From: Saccharina japonica
Taxonomy: Eukaryota; Sar; Phaeophyceae; Laminariales; Laminariaceae
Reading direction: 5' to 3'
DNA: 64,000 nucleotides
Assembly: GCA_008828725.1 (NCBI GenBank)
Contig: MEHQ01001221.1
Coordinates: 4,348 to 68,347 of the forward strand
Shown here: positions 46,150 to 58,500 of the stretch, piece by piece
Layout: each line of letters begins with the position of its first letter
Numbering within the stretch: the first letter of the stretch is position 1
The notes under the pieces: model-generated
Told to the model about the DNA's origin: nothing
Databases searched by the model: none
What the model saw: only the letters and a program-made list of their open reading frames with translations
Position numbers and translations under genes: made by a program

Positions 46150-49100
46150 GTGAGGAGAGGAGACAAAACCTAAACCTCCAGCAAGTGCCGTACGTATGAG
46201 TACAACATGCGTTGTTCGCTGCCGCTACTGCTGCTGCTGTTGAACAGAGATTGCTGGCTCAAGGTTTGGTTCATGCTCGTATCTATCACATGTACACAGC
46301 AGCAGGCAGCAGTAGAGTAGTAGCAGCGTTGCCTTTGTGTGCGCTGAGCGCTTACAGCGGTACACGAGAAGACACAGGTACGTATAGATATAGCCCAGTG
46401 CCGTCTCTTCTCTGTTCACCTCTGCGGTCAACCAAGCTCTCACAGCTCTGGACTATGAATACGTACCCCACAACGCAATGAAGTTCAGTTTGTGTGGCAG
46501 TATAGGTGCCATGGTATACTTTATCCAAGATGACACGTATTATTATACACCACAGCGGGGCGTAGGGTCCCCTGTTGTCTCTACTTTCATGTGCAGCAGA
46601 CCACACCTTGGGTGCAAGGCCAGCCGCAGCTTCTCTCTTGGCAAAAGCTCGCGAAGGGGTTTGTATATATACAAGTACTGCTGCCGCTGCTGTGTGTGTC
46701 GGTGTGGCACATTTCAGTCCGGTGCTGGCCAGCAGAGCAGTGATGAGTGCTGTTCATAACCGTCGTCAGCAGCAGTAGTAGCAACAGCAGTAGATATTAT
46801 AGATGCGATATCATCATCTTCATACCAGGTATCACAGAAGAAGTCTGTACTTACTTGCTAAAAATCGTGGGTTATTTTTATTAGCAGGTTTTTCGCTGAC
46901 GTATGGTATAGGAAAATCTCCCACTCTCTCTCGTATGATATGATATAACATGATGACACATGACAGCAGCACTAATGTTCAATGTTGCCTAGGGATGGAA
47001 GCATATTATTTCGGGTGGTGGGTGTCCGTTGCTTTGCTGCTGCTGCTGCTGGCTGTACCATAGCGCCAACAGCCAACAACAACAACACAGCACGCAGCAC
47101 CACCGCCTCGCGGGCATCACATGGGTGATGCATGATGCAGCCCGCTTGAACCGCATTCAACCCCCATACCATGTTGGCTTCTTCGCCTCTCCAGCGGCAG
47201 GCAGGTACATCTATCTATTAAATACAGCAGTGTTGCGAAACCATTTCATATCGAGGTAAACCTATATGTCCGGAAATATAAGCAGCGTCTATTCATTCGT
47301 ACTAACATCTCAATGGTGCTTACATTTCCGGACAATGTGGTAGGTTCCGTTTCGTATTTTTATTTTTTTTCACCCCGCCATAGATTTGGTGTTTCATGTT
47401 TCATCAAAAAAAAAACTGCTCTGCAAGTGGGAGCATACCGGTCAAAACGACTTGGCAGGGCACATACTAAAAGCTATATATTGCCCACTTCAGATATTAA
47501 TAAGAGCAATAAGCAGTTAATCGCCTGTTTTTTCGGGTGTCGCGGGGCGCTGTTGACCCATTCAGAACTGAAAAAAATGTCCAACACTAATTCCAAGTAG
47601 TTTTCCCCCAAATTCGTGGGACCAGTTAACTCGGGGTATATCTGTCGACGGGTAGAAAGGACGGTTTAATGTGAAGAACACACACATCGGTACCGAGCAG
47701 CCGTCGTAGCAGAGTAGCAGCGTTAGCCGTTAGCCGTTAGCCGTTACCACTGACTGCTTGTAGTAGCAACAGTAGGATCATACCAGGTGCGATGCAGTTG
47801 TTTGTTGAACTCGTAGCAGGCCAGGGGGTCGTTGCCATAATCTATCTATCTAGCCCACATCCATCCATGGTCACAAAAAAAGGCATGATCAAGTCATACA
47901 GGTATGAATACCAAAGGGGATCATATTATACCACAGGCACTTTATCTCATACTACTACTCGCAGGAAAACGAATAGAGTGCGTACGAGCACGAGTACTTT
48001 TGGTGTATACTCGTGCGTACGACGAGTGTGCGTACGAGAACACATACTCGGCGGCAATGCTCGCTGGAGTGCAAGTAAAAGTGTTCTGCGTCCGTAGCTT
48101 GATTGATGTGTAGCTTTGCCTTGCCTGATTATTGGCATTCTTGAAGGGGTCTGGATTGCCCTGAACTGCCCTGAATCGTATTATGTGTGTATCATACTTC
48201 TGAGTGCGATCACATTATTCGGCCTCCCTCTTTTACCGCGGGATCCGCGATGCTACAAAAGCAACAACAGCAGCAAAAAAACAGTGCAGCTGCTGTACGA
48301 ACATAAAAAAAACTTGTGCATCCTTTATAATTGCAGTACAAAAACATCATCAGCACCAGTGACCCAGGGACCCAGGGGCCCGAAAAAAAAACTGCCCGAC
48401 ACGACTTTTTTTTTCATCTTTCGGCCCGGCTCTTTCGGGGGGAACTCCTCGGGGGGGGGGGGGGGTAGGTACCAGGCAAATACACCCTCCCCAAAAATGC
48501 CATACTAAATCCTATGTAAAACGTTGCCACACTAACTCTTCCAGGATAAATGTAACAGGAGATGGCGGGCTCCCCTCCCCGAAATACCACACCCCTATTA
48601 CATAAAAAAAACCACACTAATTCCTATATGTAAATAAAAAGAGGCGGGGGGGTGGCGGGGGCGCCATCCGCCATCCGTCATCCCCTCTCCGTAACCGCCA
48701 AAACGCGGCGAGACTTCAGCCCCCACCTCCCACCTCCGATGACGCATGACGCGCGCACAGCCTACCTATACTACAAACAGTATAGGACACCTATATTAAG
48801 AAACAGGCTAACAAGAAAGCCAGGCTGGTATCTACAACAGTCGCTACAGTAGAGGAAAATAAGAAATTTGAGATTCGTTATCTTGAAATTAGTGTTGAGA
48901 GCACCCTCTCTCAAATAAGAAATCCAGCCTGGGCCAGCTTTCCTGCTTCTTACTCTTGATAGATGCAGGACATGGGGGAAAATTGACGATAAAAATGATG
49001 ATTACAGGAGCACAGCTAAATACAAGGCAACTGAACTGCCTGATTGGGGGGGGTGTACTTTATTTTCACGCATGGCCGTAGTCGTATGACCATTAGAGGG

Positions 49101-49529
49101 GGGGGGGTACGGCTTGGTTTCCGAATCACGAGCAAAGGGGTTGTAAGGCGCGCGCGCGCGTTAATGCTGGGTGCCCACGCTGCTTTTAGCTGTTGATATA
49201 TGTGTTGAGGGTCGTTCTTATCGAGCATCTTTTTTCCAAAAATCCCAATATTTTTTTTCTAAAAAAAAAGCACGAAAAGCAAGAAAAACAGGATTTATTT
49301 GGAAAGTTTGGAATTTTAACAGAGGGCAAAATGTTTGCAAGGCTTCGCATTCCAATTTTGGGAAATTATGTTTGGAAAATATGGAAATCCTAAAAATTGC
49401 GCGAAAAAAATATTTGGAATTTTTGGAAAAAAGTTGCTCGATAAAAACGACCCTAACCCCAAACAGAGTTAAAGTTATTATTATTATTATAATTATTATT
49501 ATTATTATTATTAGTATTAATTTTAATTA

Positions 49530-49562
<33 letters not shown>

Positions 49563-52500
49563 TATATCATTTTATGCCATCCGAACAATGTCAGCATGAG
49601 CTTCAACGTTGGATCACTCATAACATTCCCGAAAGCAGAAAACCACGGAAACCAAGGAAACCTATGCGCAAAGTCTAACATCCTTCTATGTCTACTTTCC
49701 GCCCCGTTATCATTTTCTTGGTCGATACTCTGTGCTGTATACCGGTATCTCACCATCCCTTAAAAGGCCAATATAATATTAATCTGCAGTGCGAGTAGTT
49801 CTTCACGCTCTGAATACTCGTAGGCGATTCAAGTTGGAGTAATCCAAGGCAAACACCGTATAGTCTGTAGTGCGGGAGGAGGGAGAAGAGCCTACTTTGT
49901 GACCCGGATCTGAGTACGACTAGTAGGAGGAGAAAGAAGAAGTGCGAAGATATTAAATGGGATGGAGAAGAAAACAAAATAAAAGCGATGTCTCAACCAG
50001 GTTTGTGGACAACCACAGGTTGAGTATCTCTCGATGCCAGAATCGCCGCACTGGTTGTGTCTAACGGTATGACGAAGCCATGTTAGAACTTAAGGTCGGG
50101 GGTTCAGATCCAGATGAGAAGTTCAAGGTCAGGTTCTGTAGGGTACCTACAGAACCATACCCGGGGTATTTACCCGGGAAATACCCTACAGAGAACTTCT
50201 GTGAGTTCTGTAAGGGTTTTATACCCGTACCCGGAACTTCTGTAAGTTCTGTACGACCTTCATACCCTACAGAGAACTTCTGTAAGTTCTGTACTCCCCG
50301 TTTCACAATACCCGGGGTACCGGTACAACGTGTTTGTACCTGCCCGGAACTTCTGTGAGTTCTGTACGCCCGTGCCACAATACCCGGAACTTCTGTGAGT
50401 TCTGTAAGGGTTTAATACCCTACCGGAACTTCTGTAAGTTCGTAAGACATCCATACCCGACCCGGAACTTCTGTAAGTTCTGTAACACCTTGGGCACAAT
50501 ACCCCGGGTAAGGGTATTCCCTCTGCACAATACCCTGTGTGCCGGTACAGATTAGGGTATCGTTGAGGGTGTCAGGAGACGGTCAGTCCAGGGAAAATGG
50601 GCATCGGTAAGGGTGTGGATTCGAGTGTTCCACACTACAACCTAGTATTTTGGCGTCAGTCAAGGATAAAAAAGAAAAATTGCCGTCAGTCAAGGGGATG
50701 AAAGTGCCGTCTCCTGACATTTTTGAGGAGTGATGTTATGCATTATGACATTATGACGTCATGTCTCATCAGGGACACACACCACAAACGAAATTACGAA
50801 ATTAAATTACATTGTACAACCCACCTCGCTCACAACCACACATAACCAGCACACAAGTACGTGGATTTTTATTTGGGGGGTAAATCTATGACCGCGGAAG
50901 TCATTCCCATGAAGTTGGAACGGTCGTTACCGTGAAAATCGTGAAAGACAGCTATAACAGAAATTAGCTACAATGGTACATGCATGGTATATACGCGTTA
51001 GTACCGGTATAGTGTGTCATGTTTGAAGTACACCAATCGCAGTATTTCGAAATGCATTTTATGTATTTTTTTTAGGAGTACATTTGCAGTTTTTTCGCCC
51101 CCTTGAGGTGGGTATTTACCAGGGTATCACCGGAACTTCTGTAAGTTCTGTACGCCCGTGCCTCAATCGGAACTTCTGTGAGTTCTGTACGCCCGGGCCA
51201 CAATCGGAACTTCTGTGAGTTCTGTACGCACCGGGCCACAATCGGAGCTTCTGTGAGTTCTGTAACCGCCACATCGGATTCTGTGTTCTGTACGCCCGTT
51301 CACATAAATACCCGGAACTTCTGTAAGTTCTGTACTCCGACCGTAGCCACAATACCCGGGGTACCGGTACAACGTGTTTTACCTGCCGGAACTTCTGTGA
51401 GTTCTGTACGCCCGTGCCACAATACCCGGAACTTCTGTGAGTTCTGTAAGGGTTTTATACCCTTACCCGGAACTTCTGTAAGTTCTGTACGACCTTCATA
51501 CCCTACAGAGAACTTCTGTAAGTTCTGTACTCCCCGTTTCACAATACCCGGGGTACCGGTACAACGTGTTTGTACCTGCCCGGAACTTCTGTGAGTTCTG
51601 TATGCCCCGGCCACAATACCCGGAACTTCTGTGAGTTCTGTAAGGGTTTTATACCCTACCCCGGAACTTCTGTAAGTTCTGTAAGACACCCATACCCTGA
51701 CCCTAAATCCACAAACCCTACAGAGCCTGACCTTGGAAGAATCTCCTGTTTCGCGGCCGTTTGTGGTGCCAACGTTAACCCATTCAGAACTGAAAAAAAT
51801 GGCCCACGCCCCACGCTAGTTCTAAGTAGTTTGTCCCCAAATACGTGGGACAAGTTATTAACCCTTGTAGGACTGGAGTCCCGTTTTGGGGACAAATCAC
51901 TTAGAATTAGAGTCGTTTGTCCCCAAAACGGGACTACAGTTCTAAAAGGGTTAAGGCGTTAACGTTGATCACACAGACAGGGTATTTAAGGCTATAACAT
52001 TATAGGGGAACTGCTGCTACTGCTTGTAGAGTAGCGTTCCTGCCGTGAGCACAAATGCTTTCGTCGCTTCACATTCTTAAATAACTCAATAAATGCTCAG
52101 CCTGAAATTCTTAGCTGACAGATGTTAACACATACATGTCGAGTACTAATTACTGCTGTCATATTAACAATGCCAACTCGGGCTTTCCCGAAAATGCATG
52201 CCACTCTGTCCCAAAATATAGGGACCGTTCGCACATTCATATTTTATATAAGCGGCCCTTATATTTTTGGACAGAATAGTAAAATAGTATATTTTCATGT
52301 GCACGTAGCGGTTGCAGTATGGCCGATTATCTACTACGACGAGGACGTAAAGGGTGAAGTGCATCGTCAACGTAGAGCAGGAAAGCGCTTTCTTCTTCGC
52401 TTACCGTAGGTATCTTTCTGGTGCCAGCTCTCTGCAAAAAATACTGTACCTTGCGTTGACTGGAATTGATCATATATTGTCTGTGTGGTAGCCGAAGAGA

Positions 52501-55500
52501 CTATATCTGGCGACGCATGCTACGATAGAGGTGCACCATGTTTTTTCTGAGCTCCTCACTTAAGGGCCCGTTTTAACGAGTATGAAATAAATTCAATTTG
52601 GAAAAAATAAAATTCAAATACGCTTTTCATTGGTCAACACACGCACCAGCACCAAATATTATGCCCCAAGATCCTAATCTTTGGTGCTGGTGCGTGTGTT
52701 GACCAATGAAAAGCGGATTTGATTTTTTTTTCCGAATTGAATTTTTTTCTTCTTCGTTAAAACGGGCCCTAAGGAGCGTCATACCTCACCGAAAAAAAGG
52801 ATTTTGGAGGAAACTACAAGTGCTGCCGGATGCGAAATCTCATCATGACCGCAGTATACTCTGAAACAGTATTCGTCACAAGAATGAAAAAAAACGACGA
52901 ATTTGGGTTAAGGAGCCCGATCGTTCAGAAAACGATTCAGCCCAAAAAAGGTATACCTCTACCGTAGCACGCGTCCTTCTATTATTTTAGCCCCACTTTT
53001 TTTCAATTGGTAGAAGAAAACAGTACCTGGTATACTTGGAAAATATACAGCAGTAGTACAGTACAGGACTCCCAAATAAGAAACAGGGAATCTGGTCCAG
53101 GCTGGATTTCATTTCATACTCGAGAGAGGGTGCTTTCTACACTAATTTCAAGATAACGGCTCCCGAATTTGTTACTACACTCCAAATCTGAACCTGGCTT
53201 TCTTACTATAATAGCCTGCTTCTTAATACGTTTCCTGTACTGTGTACATACTCTATGAAATACCATATACTGCTACTGTCCGTATATAGCTCGTAGTTCG
53301 CTCGATGGAAGTATGCAAATATGAGTTTCGACAAAATCCTCGATCTCGCAGCCGTCGTTTATTCTATTATTTCTATATATATACTGTATATATATATATT
53401 ATATATATATACTACCATGGTACATACAGTACATGGGACAGGGGGGGGTACTCATGTTGTTGCTTGCCTTACGCATTTGACCATCGATCAGGCACCCTTT
53501 TCTAAGCGGAGCATGGGGGGTAACAGATAGCCTCGGTCATACAGCGTATGTAGCTCAATGAAGGAGGGAAGCAATACAGTACCGGCCCTCCCATAGAAAA
53601 CCTGAAATGGAGCTTTCCTAGGCTGACTTTCTTATTCTGGGCTCGCGCGAAAGCACACTTCCTATGCTGCGCTTTCTTGCTTTGGTCCCCGAAAAGACGT
53701 TTCCCCTAGTACTGCATTCATATGCACAATGAGTGGTGGCTTGGCCCCAGGCCAGCCACAGGAAGGGGTCACTTTCTGAAAGCTTATTATGCACAGACTA
53801 GGCTGAGAGCGTTCTTACTTTTTTCAATTTCTCAGGCTGATTTTCTTGTGAGTTCCTTTCTTATGAGCGGGGCCGGTACTGTACCAGGCAACTACCATGA
53901 GCTGCAACGTTGATGAGTGATAAGAAGCACTCTCCGAAAGAAGGAAACCAAAAAGGGGAAAACAAAACAAAACAGGAAGCCTACGCACGAAGTCGAACTC
54001 CCTTCAGTACCTACTACTGCTAATCCTCTACCAGAGGGTACCTATCTACGAGTACTGCAGTTAGTTGCTGTCCTTGCTCCACGGGCTCGCGTAAATCTGC
54101 CCGCGCAGGCGAACTTCCTTAGATGTGCCCGAACTGAAAATAGAAAATAGAGCAACGACCAGGTGGCACACCAACCTGGCATGCCTCTCGTTAGGGTCAG
54201 GGTTAGGGTTAGAGTTCCGGGTCGGGGTGGTGGCCGCCGTTCGCCGAAGCCAAAATACTATCACCATCGGGAACGAATGCCTTTCGGCTTCGTGACAAAA
54301 CCCTACCTCATTAGAAACTGTATCATTTTACGCAGGCACGTCTGAGAAGTTCGCCTGCGCGGGCAGATTTACGGCTACTGCTCCTTTCTTCTCAAAACAC
54401 GCTCCTACGACTACGAGTATACGTAACGTTTTGTGTTTGCCATTGTACCGGTGTGTTTTTCAACGGTGATCACCCATAAGCACCCGCAGAAAAAAGACGA
54501 AAGCCAAGGGGCAAACAATAACATGTACGTATATACCACTCTGTGACCCGAAATACAAGGGCCACTTCTATTAAATGTTGATATACAAACGGTCCTTATA
54601 TTCTGGATCAGAGTGGTACGTACTAATATTTGTACTGGCATCCGACAATGTGTACGTAGTGTTAATGTATATTAATAGCATGAATGAGCTTCCATGTGTA
54701 CCACTCAAAAACATGCCCAGAAAGAAGACTATTATCAGACCAAGGGGGAAACCAGAACAAAAAGGAAACCAATAAATATGACATGCTCGAAGTCTTTACT
54801 CCCCTTCTGCGCTTCCTGCGTCACCTCTACCAGTAATAATAATGTGTATTGCGTTTGCTACCCGACAACGTACAGACAGCATGAGCTTCAACGGTGATCA
54901 CTCACAAACATCGCCACAAGAAAAGACCAAAACCAAGGGGAACCAGATTTCTACTGTTGTTGTTATCTTTTGCCATCCTCAACAATGGTTGGTGTGTAGC
55001 ATGTAGCATGATGAGCTTCAGCGTTGATCACTCATAAACACTCCACTCCGAAAGAAAAAAAAACACGGAAACAAAAAGAGCCCTACATAAATATGCACAA
55101 AAATATTATTTCGTACGTCTTCCAACGGCAAAAAAAAAAAACACGATACGAAATACCCTATATCTCAGCCCCCACTCCACTCCACGTTTTTGTCGTAGAG
55201 GTAGGCATGTTGGAATCTCATCGTAAAAACCCAAAGACCGTGCGTACGACCGCGAGCAAGCCGAGAGCTCAGCTCACATCCACCCGCCGCCCGCCACGCT
55301 GTCTACCGTACATATTATATATACTACACGATGTTGACCAAAAACACTCGATTTTCCCTCATGGCCTACGACTCCGCCCGTCTGATTTTTTACTTGCCGT
55401 ACCCCCCCCCGCCTCCAGATCGGAAGCCTCCCGCTCCCTCCCTCCCTCCCTCTCCTTCTCCTCCCTCCCTCCCTTCCTCCCTCACCTCCCTCCACCCCTT

Positions 55501-58500
55501 CGCCTGTTGTATGCATCATCCCCCCCCCCCGCCCCTTAAAACAGCACTCCCCTGCGGAAGGCTTCCTTATCTACTGGAACCACCCCACCGACCAGATTTC
55601 TTTCCGGGTAAGAAAGGGGCCATCACATCGTCACACGCGGATAAGAAAACATGGCATGCCACTGTTAAGGAGGGTGTGGCATACACAAATACCTGGTAGA
55701 TGTTAAAAGGCGCATTTTTTTTCACCCGGGGGGGGAATTTTTTTGATTTTTTTTTTTTTGCTGGAAGAGGTCTTTTCTGAGAAGTATTACGCGCAAACAC
55801 TCTAGTAAGAATCGGACATGATGTCTAATAGTAAGAATCGGACATGATGACTCGGGTCAGTTTTTTTTTGTGAAAATTTGGGCGCGCCTAGCAAGGCCTT
55901 CTTCGGCCGTGTTGTGATATTCAATATTATTACAATACAGGGCATGCACTCGTGGGCGGGGAGGGATGCGCGCGGGGGGGGGGGGGGTACTCATGTCATG
56001 CATGGCCGTAGTCGTATGTACGACCGGGGGGGGGGGGGGGGGTCAAGGTCGACAAGATGGTATACTATTTAATAAAAGTGTGGAGTATCGGTGGGTGAAA
56101 AAAATACTAATTAATGACTTGAGTCACTACTTGTGATATTAATTAACTCATTTAGGCACAATTCGATGCGAGTCGACGAGGGAAGAAAAAGCTGAAGTCT
56201 TCTCGCGATAAAAATGCAAGGCACGAACCGTACGTAGTGGGGGAGGAGGGAGAGGAGCCTACTTCGTGACCCCGGATCTGAGTTACGACTAGGGAGGAGA
56301 GAGAAAGGAAGGGCGACGATAATAAATGGGATGGAAAAAAAGATAGAAAAAAAGTACTATTTAATACTATTATTAACAATTCAAGATCAATTAGGTCCCA
56401 ACTCCTAGAGATATCATACTATTAATACGAGTATGTGCCACTAAGAAAACGAGCAATAAGAAAGGCAGGCTGAGATTTGCAGCAAAACACGATATTCGGG
56501 ACTTGTTACACTGAAGTTAGTGTGGAACGCACCCGTTCTATTATACTACTACCGTATACAGTAGGTTGTTGGATTAACAGTAGCCTATTGGACTACATCA
56601 GGGCCCGTTTTAACGAAGAAGAAAAAATATCAATTTGAAAAAATACATATTCAAATCCGCCTTTCATTGGTCAACACACGCACCAGCACCAAAGATTAGG
56701 ATTCTGGGGCATAATATCTGGTGCTGGTGCGTGTGTTGACCAATGAAAAGCGAATTTTATTTTTATTTTTTCCAAATCGGATTTATTTAATACTCGTTAA
56801 TTCGGGCCCTCATAGCAGTAGCTTTCAGGTCGATCACTCAAAAAACATGAACGCACCCGTTTTATTGTACTACTACTGGACAGTAGATTATTGGATGAAC
56901 AGTAGCCTATTGGATTATAGCAGTAGCTTTCAGGTCGATAACTCAGAAACATTCTCCTCCCCGGAAGAAGAAAGCCATTGGAAACCGAAACGAAAAAAGG
57001 AAACCCATTGTATATATAGGACTATTCTATTTGCTATGTCACAAGATGTGAAGCGCTTGTTCCATTCATACCATACACACACCTCCAATGGGAATATATT
57101 AATATTAATAGCATTCAATGACTTCAAACACGGGATATGCTGCTATAACCAGATCTGAGTGTTTTTGACAACATTCTATCGGCAAAATGCAGTGTCCCTT
57201 ATGGATGTCTCTACGTACGGACTCGTAAGCGAATTTCCACCAATCAAAATCTGACGACACCTATTGACTCCCAAGCGACTTTCCACCAATCAAAATCTGA
57301 CGACACCTTTTGTGTATGTGTCCCTGTCCCCCTTTTGCGGGATGTACATTAAGGGCATGAGGACATGTAAAACCCGTAACTACGCGCAATCAAAGTATCA
57401 CACTCACCTACAGTAGCAAAATATGAGCTTCGACGAAATCCTCGATCTCCACAGCTGTTTAAAAAAAAAAAAAAAATGGTTTTGTTTTTTTAACTTATTA
57501 ACTTGCTGTTCGTTTTGTTTTGTTCTGTTTTTGTTTTGTTGTTTTTGTTTAGTTTCTTAACAATCGTGTGAAAATGAATGGTAAACATTAACTTGCTGTT
57601 CGTTTTGTTCTGTTTTTCGTTTTGTTCGGTGTTTGTTTTGTTTTACTAAATCGTGTGAAAAATGAACGGTAACAGGTGGAGGTCGTCTCGGAAGAGTGGG
57701 CGGCGGTCGGGTTTTCCCAGGATGGAGAAATGATTGGGTCCGACGCTGTTATCTTCCTCCCCCAGGAAGACGACGTATCAGAGCACATCCTCGGCTCCAA
57801 GGTGCGTTCGCCCGCCGTTTACGGTTGGAGGGAAGGGGGAGGGGGGTGTACTTCATTTTCATGCATGGCCGTAGTCGTATGACCATAGACCCTCGCATCC
57901 CTACAATGCCGGGACGGAGCATGTCGGGTTTTCACCGACCAGGCAGACATTGCTTGCACCAAGCGCGAAGCGCCGTGAGGTGTTAGGCGAGTCGCACGGA
58001 GGGTGAGCTGCATCCTGCTAAGAACCGCCTGTGAGACGGACTTGCATATGGACGACAGCCTCCGATTAATTGGTTTAATTTCTGGTGTGGCCACTTCCGG
58101 AGACAGCAATGGGTTTTACTATGTAACTGGCTCGCGGATGCCTTACCATATTAACACTACGTGATACGACCATTCCCCTTGTGCGGAGCAAAGGTTCTCC
58201 ACCCCGCACAAATGATCTACTCGACCGCCAGCTTTGGTGACCGGGGGGAGGGGGGGGGGGGGGGGGGGGCGTACTCATTTGTTGCTTGCCTTAGTCATTA
58301 GACCATTGAGCACGCATCCCTTTCGAGACGGAGCACCGTTCCTACTCCTAATGGAGACACCTCCAACGCTTGGGCGCTCATTACGTTGTTTCCATATATT
58401 ACAAAAAAAAATGCTAATCTTATCCCCTTCCTGTTTCGCCGCCTGTGGCCACCATCTATCTTCTAAGATAGCGATCGTTTTCTCGCTACTATCTAGTGTA

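Noticed and set aside
54190..54212. Telomere (TTAGGG repeats)
   Set aside because: Only a few imperfect units inside a foldback element; also near 31250. Not a chromosome end.
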